A program made the position numbers and the translations under genes. DNA of 40,277 nt, from assembly GCA_945992255.1 (NCBI GenBank), contig CAMFVQ010000051.1, positions 1 through 40,277 on the forward strand. The letters are read 5' to 3'. This DNA comes from an uncultured Clostridia bacterium. Its GTDB lineage: Bacteria > Bacillota > Clostridia > Christensenellales > UBA3700. Of this stretch, positions 34,138-40,277 are shown piece by piece (within the stretch, counting starts at the first letter, position 1; each line of letters opens with the position of its first letter). The notes under the pieces are model-generated. The model worked only from the letters and a program-made list of their open reading frames with translations. It made no database searches and was not told where the DNA came from.

Positions 34138-35895
34138 ATGCAGAAAAAAGATAACGAAAAGGTAGGCTTAGGCAAGTTTTACAAACCGTATTGGTTGCTT
34201 ATATTTATGTCTATCACATTTTTGGGATTGCAAGCGACTTGCAATCTCCAACTTCCGGAATTTATGGCGAATATTGTATCCCAAGGTATCGCAGTCAGCA
34301 ATATGGACAAAGTGCTATATTGGGGCGGATTGATGATAGGGCTTACATTATTCAGCTCAATTTGCGCTATTTTGGTAGGATATTTTTCTTCTAAAGTAGC
34401 GTCAAGTGTTGCTCGTGATATTCGCAAGGCTTGTTTTGAAAAGGTTATGGCATTTTCTGCCGAAGATTACAACAAGTTCGACCAAGCATCGCTTGTCACA
34501 CGTAGCACCAACGACATAACCCAACTCCAAATGTTCACACTTGTGCTTTTGAGAATGATTATGATGACTCCAATCATGGGAATTGGTGGTGTTATCAAGG
34601 CAGTCAAGCTCAGTTCAGGTATGGGGTCGCTCGCTTGGGTAATATTCGTAGCTGTTGCGGTGATTATGACCACCATAGCCATACTTTTGATGATTGCCCA
34701 ACCAAAGTTCATGAAAATGCAAAAGGCTATTGACGGTGTCAACCAAGTATCCAGCGATGAGCTTACTGGCATGATGGTAATCCGTGCATTCAATACCCAA
34801 GATGTAGAGCAAAAGCGTTTTGATGATGCCAACAAGCACTTGACAGGACTCAGCTTGTTTGCCAACCGCACAATGGTATCACTTATGCCAATGATGATGC
34901 TCGTGATGAATGCGGTATCGATTGCCATTGTATGGATTGCATCTTTCGAGGCTGAGGACATCAACCAAGTTGCCAATATGATGGCATTTATCCAATATGC
35001 AATGTTCATCATCACATCATTTATGCTTATCTCCATGGTATTTGTAATGATGCCAAGAGCGGTCGTATCGAGCAAGCGTATCAAAGAAATTTTGAATACC
35101 GACATTAGCATTGTCAACTCAGAAGAACATCAGACAGCGACCGGCGAAAAGGTGGTTGGCGATGTAGAATTTAGGAATGTAGCATACAGCTATGGCGGTG
35201 ATGCCAATGCGGTAGAGGGCATATCGTTCAAGGCTTTGCACGGACAAACTACCGCCATCATCGGCAGTACAGGCAGTGGCAAATCTACCATTATCAATAT
35301 GATTCCAAGACTTACCGATGCTACCCAAGGCGAAGTATTGATTGATGGAATCAATGTCAAAGACTACAATCTCCACGACCTAAGAGAAAACATAGGTTTT
35401 GTACCACAGAAGAACTATCTATTCAGTGGCAGCATTGCTTCCAACGTTGGATATGGCTCCAATGCGGACATTCAAACAATCAACCAATCTATCGATATTG
35501 CCCAAGCAAGGCACTTTGTAGACAACAAGTCCAACGGAATTGACTCAGAGATTGCCCAAGGCGGTGGCAACGTGTCAGGCGGTCAAAAACAAAGACTTGC
35601 CATAGCTCGTGCCATATCCAAACAAGCCCCAATCTATGTATTCGATGACTCATTTTCAGCACTTGACTTCAAGACCGACAAGGCTTTGCGTAAGGCACTC
35701 AGAGAAGAACTAGACCAAGCGACAATCATCATTGTTGCCCAAAGAGTAGGCACAATCAAGAATGCCGACCAAATCATCGTGCTAGATGATGGCAAAATTG
35801 TAGGGCTTGGCAAACACGAAGAATTGCTTCAAAATTGCGATGTGTATCGAGAAATCGCTACATCTCAGTTGTCAAAGGAGGAACTAGGACTATGA
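34138..35895 (+). CDS. ABC exporter half-transporter, subunit with degenerate ATP site
   Basis: Fused membrane and ATPase domains (585 aa), type IV exporter fold, presumably a multidrug or peptide/lipid exporter. Six helices occupy about the first 300 residues. The ATPase domain has Walker A GSTGSGKST (about 377-385), signature VSGGQKQR, and Walker B YVFDDSFSALD. In the last, the catalytic Glu after Walker B is Asp, the usual mark of the degenerate partner in heterodimeric exporters (as in BmrC or TM287). The ribosome binding site is only AGGA about 11 nt before ATG 34138. It overlaps the next gene by 4 nt (ATGA). Confidence 0.92.
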   Translation: MQKKDNEKVGLGKFYKPYWLLIFMSITFLGLQATCNLQLPEFMANIVSQGIAVSNMDKVLYWGGLMIGLTLFSSICAILVGYFSSKVASSVARDIRKACFEKVMAFSAEDYNKFDQASLVTRSTNDITQLQMFTLVLLRMIMMTPIMGIGGVIKAVKLSSGMGSLAWVIFVAVAVIMTTIAILLMIAQPKFMKMQKAIDGVNQVSSDELTGMMVIRAFNTQDVEQKRFDDANKHLTGLSLFANRTMVSLMPMMMLVMNAVSIAIVWIASFEAEDINQVANMMAFIQYAMFIITSFMLISMVFVMMPRAVVSSKRIKEILNTDISIVNSEEHQTATGEKVVGDVEFRNVAYSYGGDANAVEGISFKALHGQTTAIIGSTGSGKSTIINMIPRLTDATQGEVLIDGINVKDYNLHDLRENIGFVPQKNYLFSGSIASNVGYGSNADIQTINQSIDIAQARHFVDNKSNGIDSEIAQGGGNVSGGQKQRLAIARAISKQAPIYVFDDSFSALDFKTDKALRKALREELDQATIIIVAQRVGTIKNADQIIVLDDGKIVGLGKHEELLQNCDVYREIATSQLSKEELGL

Positions 35896-38072
35896 ATAAC
35901 AATGCTCCAAGACGACCAATGGGACCTCCAGGAGGCCACGGCAATTTTGGCGGACAAAAAGCTAAAAACTTCAGCAAAACAATGGGCAAAACAATCAAGT
36001 ATTTGCGTCGTGACTTAGTTGTCATCATCGTAGCATTTATGCTTGCAATCGGTGGTGTAATTGCAACGCTACTTGTACCTGATATTTTGGGCGGAGCAAC
36101 TGACACATTGATGACAGGTGCAATGCAAAAGACAATATACAAAGAAATCAAGAAGTATGACTTGCCTCAGTTGCCGGCAGAAACCAAGGCGGTATTTGAA
36201 GAGTTGGCAGAACTTGATGTGGATATGCGTGTTCTTGCAATGGAAGATGAGGACCGCACTCCAGAGCAAAACGAGATTATCAACAAACTTGGTGTTGCCA
36301 AACCAATTGTCAAGAATGTTGTCCAACAAATGCCTGAGAGTATGAAGTCCAACAAGGTATCCAACTTTTTGAAAGCATACTCAGCTACCACAATAGGCGA
36401 GTATGTAGAGTGCTTGAACCTAAACGAAGTCCTCAACAAAATTCCATCCAACTATCGTGATGCGGTAGCTAAGACTTCACTCGATGTTACACCAAGCATA
36501 GACACCGATGCGATTGTGGACATTTTGATCAAAATTCTTATTTTGGTAGCCCTGTCGGCAGTGCTATCATATATCCAAGGCTTCTTGCTAGCAGGTGTTG
36601 CACAAAGAGTTTCGTATAGATTTAGGCGAGATATCAATGCCAAATTCGACAAGTTGCCACTTTCGTACTTTGACAAAATGACACGTGGCGAGATTATGAG
36701 TTTGGTAACCAACGATGTAGATACCATATCTACTTCACTCAACCAATCTTTGTCCCAACTTGTTACATCTATCACCACCATAGTGGGCGTGTTCATTATG
36801 ATGATCAAAATCAGTTGGAAACTCACCTTGATTGCTATTGCAATTTTGCCACTTACAATGATTGCAACTATGCTTGTTGTACGCAAATCTCAGAAGTATT
36901 TTGCAGGTCAACAAAAATCACTTGCCAATGTCAACGGCTTTATCGAAGAGAACTTTGCAGGACACAATGTTGTCAAGCTGTTCAACAACGAGCAAGCAAG
37001 CGTAGAACAATTTAGCCAATACAACGAAGAATTGCGTGACTCAGCCCAACAATCCCAATTCTTTGCAGGACTTATGCACCCACTAACAATGCTTATGGGC
37101 GACATTGGATATGTATGTGTATGTGTTGTGGGTGGAACATTGGCAATCAACGGTAGCATTACTGTTGGTAACGTGCAAGCATTCTTGCAGTATGTAAAAC
37201 AATTCAACCAACCTATCAACCAACTATCCAGTATCACCAACACCCTACAATCTACAATGGCAGCGGCTGAGCGTGTATTTGAATTTTTGGAAGAGGAAGA
37301 TGAAAAAGAGAGCGAAAATGTTGTGGAATGTCCTAGCGACATCAAGGGCAGTGTAACTTTCGACCATGTGCGTTTTGGCTACAATCCAGACAAAATTATC
37401 ATCAATGACTTCTGTTGCGATGTGTTGCCAAGCCAAAGAATTGCACTTGTAGGACCTACCGGCGCAGGCAAAACAACTATCGTCAAATTGTTGATGAGAT
37501 TTTATGACCTCAATGGTGGCAGTATCAAGCTTGATGGCATTGACATAACCAAGCTTAGACGCCGTGACCTCAGACAAAATGTAGGTATGGTATTGCAAGA
37601 CACTTGGCTGTTCGGCGGTACGATTATGGACAATATCCGCTATGGAAGACTTGATGCAACCGATGAAGAAGTTGTCGAAGCGGCAAAGATTGCATATGCT
37701 GATCACTTCATCAACACTTTGCCGGGTGGATACAACTTTGTCATCAATGCCGATGCAGACAACATTTCCCAAGGTCAAAAGCAGTTGTTGACAATCGCAA
37801 GAGCTATCCTTGCCAATCCAAAGATTTTGATTTTGGACGAGGCAACCAGCTCAGTTGATACTCGTACCGAGCAACTTATCCAGAACGCAATGGAAAGACT
37901 TATGCAAGGCAGAACAAGCTTTGTCATAGCTCACCGCTTGTCAACTATCAAGAATGCAGACAAAATTCTTGTACTCAAAGAGGGTGACATCATCGAACAA
38001 GGCACTCACCAAGAATTGCTAGAACAAAATGGCTTCTATGCCGAGTTGTACAATGCCCAATTCGAGCAATAA
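35892..38072 (+). CDS. ABC exporter half-transporter, catalytic subunit with enlarged extracytoplasmic loop
   Basis: Partner of the preceding subunit (726 aa, longer than the usual 580-620). After a Pro/Gly-rich head (PRRPMGPPGG), the first membrane helix is at about 41-63. The second helix begins only near residue 207, leaving about 140 residues of hydrophilic, mostly helical sequence that should lie outside the cell. The ATPase domain has Walker A GPTGAGKTT (about 521-529), signature ISQGQKQ and Walker B LILDEATSSVD with the catalytic Glu intact. ATG 35892 follows AAGGAGG (35874-35880); the open frame upstream overlaps the first subunit and is not needed. Confidence 0.92.
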   Translation: MNNNAPRRPMGPPGGHGNFGGQKAKNFSKTMGKTIKYLRRDLVVIIVAFMLAIGGVIATLLVPDILGGATDTLMTGAMQKTIYKEIKKYDLPQLPAETKAVFEELAELDVDMRVLAMEDEDRTPEQNEIINKLGVAKPIVKNVVQQMPESMKSNKVSNFLKAYSATTIGEYVECLNLNEVLNKIPSNYRDAVAKTSLDVTPSIDTDAIVDILIKILILVALSAVLSYIQGFLLAGVAQRVSYRFRRDINAKFDKLPLSYFDKMTRGEIMSLVTNDVDTISTSLNQSLSQLVTSITTIVGVFIMMIKISWKLTLIAIAILPLTMIATMLVVRKSQKYFAGQQKSLANVNGFIEENFAGHNVVKLFNNEQASVEQFSQYNEELRDSAQQSQFFAGLMHPLTMLMGDIGYVCVCVVGGTLAINGSITVGNVQAFLQYVKQFNQPINQLSSITNTLQSTMAAAERVFEFLEEEDEKESENVVECPSDIKGSVTFDHVRFGYNPDKIIINDFCCDVLPSQRIALVGPTGAGKTTIVKLLMRFYDLNGGSIKLDGIDITKLRRRDLRQNVGMVLQDTWLFGGTIMDNIRYGRLDATDEEVVEAAKIAYADHFINTLPGGYNFVINADADNISQGQKQLLTIARAILANPKILILDEATSSVDTRTEQLIQNAMERLMQGRTSFVIAHRLSTIKNADKILVLKEGDIIEQGTHQELLEQNGFYAELYNAQFEQ

Positions 38073-38074
38073 CC

Positions 38075-38111
38075 AATTGTCAACCAAAGAACAAATTTTT
38101 GGTTGACAATT
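38075..38111. repeat. Long perfect inverted repeat after the exporter operon
   Basis: Perfect 14-bp arms AATTGTCAACCAAA (38075-38088) and TTTGGTTGACAATT (38098-38111) with a 9-nt loop, starting 2 bp after the stop codon. There is no T run, so it is more likely an mRNA 3'-end stabiliser or a binding site than a standard terminator. Confidence 0.8.
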
Positions 38112-38203
38112 ACCTAACAACAACCACTATACAGGAAAAATACACTCCCCAAAATATGCGGTTGCGACCAGCTCGAAGAGGAATTTTCCACCAAACAAGC
38201 AAA

Positions 38204-38234
38204 TGTCAACCAAGAAATTAAAATCAGGTTGACA
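38204..38234. repeat. Second, related inverted repeat
   Basis: Arms TGTCAACC (38204-38211) and GGTTGACA (38227-38234) repeat the core of the inverted repeat at 38075-38111, 93 bp upstream, with a different loop. Confidence 0.7.
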
Positions 38235-38245
38235 ATCAAAACGAC

Positions 38246-38273
38246 AAAAACAGCTCTTATGTGAGCTGTTTTT
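38246..38273. terminator. Terminator of the ABC exporter operon
   Basis: Perfect 11-bp stem AAAAACAGCTC (38246-38256) with GAGCTGTTTTT (38263-38273), usable on both strands. It is the first standard terminator after the operon, about 170 bp beyond the stop codon. Confidence 0.85.
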
Positions 38274-38374
38274 AGTTATATTATTGAAAAATACAAAATA
38301 ATATTATATAATAAATAAGGCAAAACTCATTCTATGCCAACAAACATATAGAGTGGATAGCAATCCTTATGAAC

Positions 38375-38436
38375 GGCTGCCGTAGTGCAGCGGGAGCTGT
38401 CGCACGAAACGAACGTGGAGTGTGACTGAGGGATTG
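38375..38436 (+). repeat. Stem-loop repeat unit A
   Basis: GGCTGC..GCAGC hairpin, GGGAGCTG, arms GTCGCAC / GTGTGAC (one G-T pair) and CTGAGGGATTG. Same layout as 3231-3294. Confidence 0.8.
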
Positions 38437-38475
38437 CCACCCATATGCGAAGCAACTATCCTTATAAAAGACTGT

Positions 38476-38535
38476 CCCTTAGATAAGGGAAAGTGGGTTG
38501 TTGGAACGCAAGTGGAAACAAGCCGAAAGGGATAG
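38476..38535 (+). repeat. Stem-loop repeat unit E, variant subfamily
   Basis: Hairpin CCCTTAgaTAAGGG (38476-38489), then AAAGT, arms GGGTTGTT (38495-38502) and AACAAGCC (38517-38524, one mismatch), then GAAAGGGATAG. It keeps the two-hairpin layout of the other units, with different linking words. Confidence 0.6.
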
Positions 38536-38583
38536 ATAAGCCGAGTTGCAAATTTTAGGAAATAAAAGAAATCCATATAAAAA

Positions 38584-38646
38584 GGCTGCCTTGTGCAGCG
38601 GGAGCTGTCCAACATAAAGCGAAGCGATTGTTGGACTGAGGGATTG
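38584..38646 (+). repeat. Stem-loop repeat unit B
   Basis: GGCTGC..GCAGC hairpin, GGGAGCTG, perfect 8-bp arms GTCCAACA and TGTTGGAC, then TGAGGGATTG. Same layout as units A and C, with its own arm sequence. Confidence 0.8.
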
Positions 38647-38719
38647 TCATCATTTAGGAATTGTAAATCTACAAAAGCAAACATTAAGCTAGCCAAAATG
38701 CAGAATGATGACTGCGAAT

Positions 38720-38795
38720 GTACCCGTAGTCTAATTGGATAAAACGGTGCCCTCCGACGGCACTGATCCGAGTTCAACTCTCGGCGGGTGCACCA
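38720..38795 (+). tRNA. tRNA-Arg (anticodon CCG), CCA encoded
   Basis: A 76-nt cloverleaf. Acceptor GTACCCG (38720-38726) pairs with CGGGTGC (38785-38791), one G-T pair. Anticodon stem GTGCC/GGCAC encloses loop CTCCGAC with anticodon CCG at 38754-38756, reading CGG. T stem CCGAG/CTCGG has loop TTCAACT. Discriminator A and CCA end the gene. The D stem (GTCT with AAAC) contains one C-A mismatch. It is a single tRNA with its own terminator. Confidence 0.95.
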
Positions 38796-38816
38796 ACAAG
38801 ATAGGCAAGTTCTATC

Positions 38817-38851
38817 AAAAAATGACAGGTAAAACATACCTGTCATTTTTG
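38817..38851 (+). terminator. Terminator of the tRNA-Arg gene
   Basis: Stem AAAAATGACAGGTA with TACCTGTCATTTTT, essentially perfect over 14 bp, about 22 bp after the tRNA. Confidence 0.93.
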
Positions 38852-39179
38852 CGTAGCTTCAACTCACATATTTCATTTTACTACAAATTGTTATATTTGT
38901 CAATAACCAACTTTTTCAGTTGATTTTTTACCCCAAATATGCAAAACATGTACAAAATGTGTCCAAAAACTCATTTTTTGACAAAAAATAGCATATTGGA
39001 ATATATTTTTCAAGATATTGCAATATTTGCTCCCAAACACGACTTTTCAAAGATTTTACACACTTTCAGAACGAAAAATAAGATAAAGTTCAAAAATTGT
39101 TAAAATTTCCACAAAGTACTAGCAAAAAATTAATAGGTGAGTATAATAATAGTAACAGTAATAACTTATAAGATTGATT
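38852..39179. other. AT-rich intergenic DNA before the last lipoprotein gene
   Basis: No gene seen. A TATAAT at 39142-39147 lies about 45 bp before the start codon but lacks a good -35; a TGTTAAAAT at 39098-39106 is an alternative. I do not commit to a promoter. Confidence 0.4.
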
Positions 39180-39191
39180 GGGGGATTTGAT

Positions 39192-39989
39192 ATGCGTAAG
39201 AGATTATTTGTTACAACTACAATTATACTTATTTTGGTGATGTGCATGGCACTAGCCGTGGGCTGCACGAAGACGAAAACCGATTGGGAATATATCCAGT
39301 CCAAAGGCAATATTGTCGTGGGATATTTTGATTTCGAGCCGTTCTCGTACACTAGGGGAGATACCAAAGGTGCGGAAGTGGATATTGTCAAAGCAGTTGG
39401 CGAAAAGTTGGGATTGAGAGTCACATTCCAAAAGCTGAATGCAGATGAGGTAAAGGCCAAACTCGATGACAAATCAGTCGATGTCGTAATTGGCGGCTTG
39501 CCAAACGGTAGTTCATTTGCTGAAGGAATTGCAACCACCAAGTCATATTTGCGCAATCGCCAAGTGGCGGTAGTCAAGAAAAGTGACAGCTCATCTTGGC
39601 AAACAATAGACAAAATTAACACTGCCAAAATTGTTGCTTGGAATGGCGGAGAAAGCTCTAGCATTATTGAAGACCAGTTCGCCGATGCCAGTGTAGAATA
39701 TGTGGACAGCACTGCCAAAGCTTTGCAAAAAGTTATGAGTGGTGGCGCTGATGTTGCTATTGTGGGCGATTGTTATTCTAGCTACAATCTAGCAATGGCG
39801 TACTATTCTGACCTAACTATTGTAGAGGGACTTAGTTGGGGCGGTCAAGATATTGTGATGGGTGTGCGAGAGAGTGACACTGATTGGCTAGCCAAACTAG
39901 ATGAAATACTCGCCACTTTGGCAGAAGAGGGCAAACTAGCAGAAATCTTAGCAAAATACAATTTGACCAATCAACTCAACCTAAAATAA
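39192..39989 (+). CDS. Amino-acid-type ABC substrate-binding lipoprotein (SBP_bac_3), standard order
   Basis: Extracytoplasmic receptor of 265 aa with a lipoprotein signal and lipobox AVGC (Cys25). It has the normal SBP_bac_3 order: NIVVGYFDFEPFSY as first strand, KGAEVDIVKAVGEKLG, DVVIGGLPNG in lobe one, a lobe-two section around IVAWNGGESSS, and the usual closing helices LDEILATLAEEGKLAEILAKYN. GGGGGA at 39180-39185 supports ATG 39192. A terminator follows, so no permease or ATPase is co-transcribed within the window; it may borrow another transporter, possibly the one at 7.9-10.5 kb. The ligand is unknown. Confidence 0.88.
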   Translation: MRKRLFVTTTIILILVMCMALAVGCTKTKTDWEYIQSKGNIVVGYFDFEPFSYTRGDTKGAEVDIVKAVGEKLGLRVTFQKLNADEVKAKLDDKSVDVVIGGLPNGSSFAEGIATTKSYLRNRQVAVVKKSDSSSWQTIDKINTAKIVAWNGGESSSIIEDQFADASVEYVDSTAKALQKVMSGGADVAIVGDCYSSYNLAMAYYSDLTIVEGLSWGGQDIVMGVRESDTDWLAKLDEILATLAEEGKLAEILAKYNLTNQLNLK

Positions 39990-40017
39990 AATCATCATAA
40001 CCTCAATATATTATTAC

Positions 40018-40046
40018 AAAAGACAGCTCTAGAGCTGTCTTTTGCA
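40018..40046. terminator. Terminator after the last lipoprotein gene
   Basis: A perfect 26-bp palindrome, AAAAGACAGCTCT joined to AGAGCTGTCTTTT (40018-40043), symmetric and so potentially active on both strands. Confidence 0.8.
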
Positions 40047-40277
40047 TGTATAAAGCAGTCTACAAGGAATAGAAACAACAAGATAATCGATAAATAAAAG
40101 CAACTAAGTAAGTAACATACACTTACAATGATAAATAAATCATTATTGTGAGCGCCCAGTTCGATCTTATCATATTAAAAAGTTGCGACAAAGTGTTATT
40201 GAAGCGTAGCGTAAATTACCACTTTCGTTTGGTCGCAATCTAGGAGCAGGCACATTCAGCATAAAGAGCTAGCTGAA
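40047..40277. other. Non-coding right edge with an inverted repeat
   Basis: No gene recognised. TTGCGAC (40183-40189) pairs with GTCGCAA (40232-40238), and the inner words AAAGTG (40190-40195) and CACTTT (40220-40225) also pair, leaving a bulge. It may be part of another repeat cut by the window edge. Confidence 0.4.

Noticed and set aside
38375-38646. CRISPR array near the tRNA
   Set aside because: The repeated units are irregularly spaced and vary in their arms; there are no constant repeats with unique spacers and no cas genes.
38720-38795. tRNA-Arg as an integration site with a flanking mobile element
   Set aside because: No integrase, no phage gene and no duplicated tRNA 3' end is visible in the window.

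Overview
The window looks like a chromosomal segment from an anaerobic, low-GC, Gram-positive bacterium of the Clostridia type (Bacillota). Supporting points are the AT-rich intergenic DNA, strong AGGAGG-type ribosome binding sites, TTGACA/TATAAT promoters often with an extended -10, a paired GlgC/GlgD ADP-glucose pyrophosphorylase, a single-chain pyruvate:ferredoxin oxidoreductase, a reverse-type rubrerythrin behind a PerR-like regulator, and the Firmicutes gene order ecfA1-ecfA2-ecfT-truA-rplM-rpsI. I cannot name a genus from sequence alone. No phage, transposase, CRISPR array or rRNA is visible.

Layout: (1) 1-5.9 kb: gap, a CLC chloride/proton exchanger, a cluster of stem-loop repeats flanked by a perfectly duplicated terminator, an ABC-F ATPase on the minus strand and, divergently, comF. 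(2) 5.9-10.5 kb: a GH13 oligo-1,6-glucosidase and a three-gene polar amino acid ABC importer. (3) 10.7-19.3 kb: glycogen metabolism, glgB-glgC-glgD-glgA in one run, then glgP with its own promoter. (4) 19.4-20.5 kb: a perR-like gene and reverse rubrerythrin (oxidative stress). (5) 20.9-25.1 kb: a four-gene overlapping operon of an MFS sugar-type transporter, a membrane-anchored MBL-fold protein, a shikimate-kinase-like protein without a P-loop, and a glutamate-5-kinase-like kinase. (6) 25.1-29.1 kb: a tandem repeat and PFOR on the minus strand. (7) 29.3-33.8 kb: ECF energising module, truA, rplM, rpsI. (8) 34.1-38.3 kb: a heterodimeric ABC exporter. (9) 38.3-40.3 kb: more stem-loop repeats, tRNA-Arg(CCG), and a second amino-acid-type substrate-binding lipoprotein.

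Functionally, GlgC/GlgD make ADP-glucose, GlgA polymerises it, GlgB branches it and GlgP degrades it; the GH13 glucosidase can trim small alpha-1,6 oligosaccharides. GAPDH and PFOR carry the released carbon through glycolysis to acetyl-CoA and reduced ferredoxin.

The most unusual observations are a substrate-binding lipoprotein (7975-8829) that reads as a natural circular permutation of the SBP_bac_3 fold, with its usual C-terminal segment at the N-terminus; a roughly 75-residue charged helical insertion in the ATPase of the same transporter; lysine/alanine/proline-rich tails on three separate glycogen enzymes; and near-identical promoters in front of glgP and the MFS operon.
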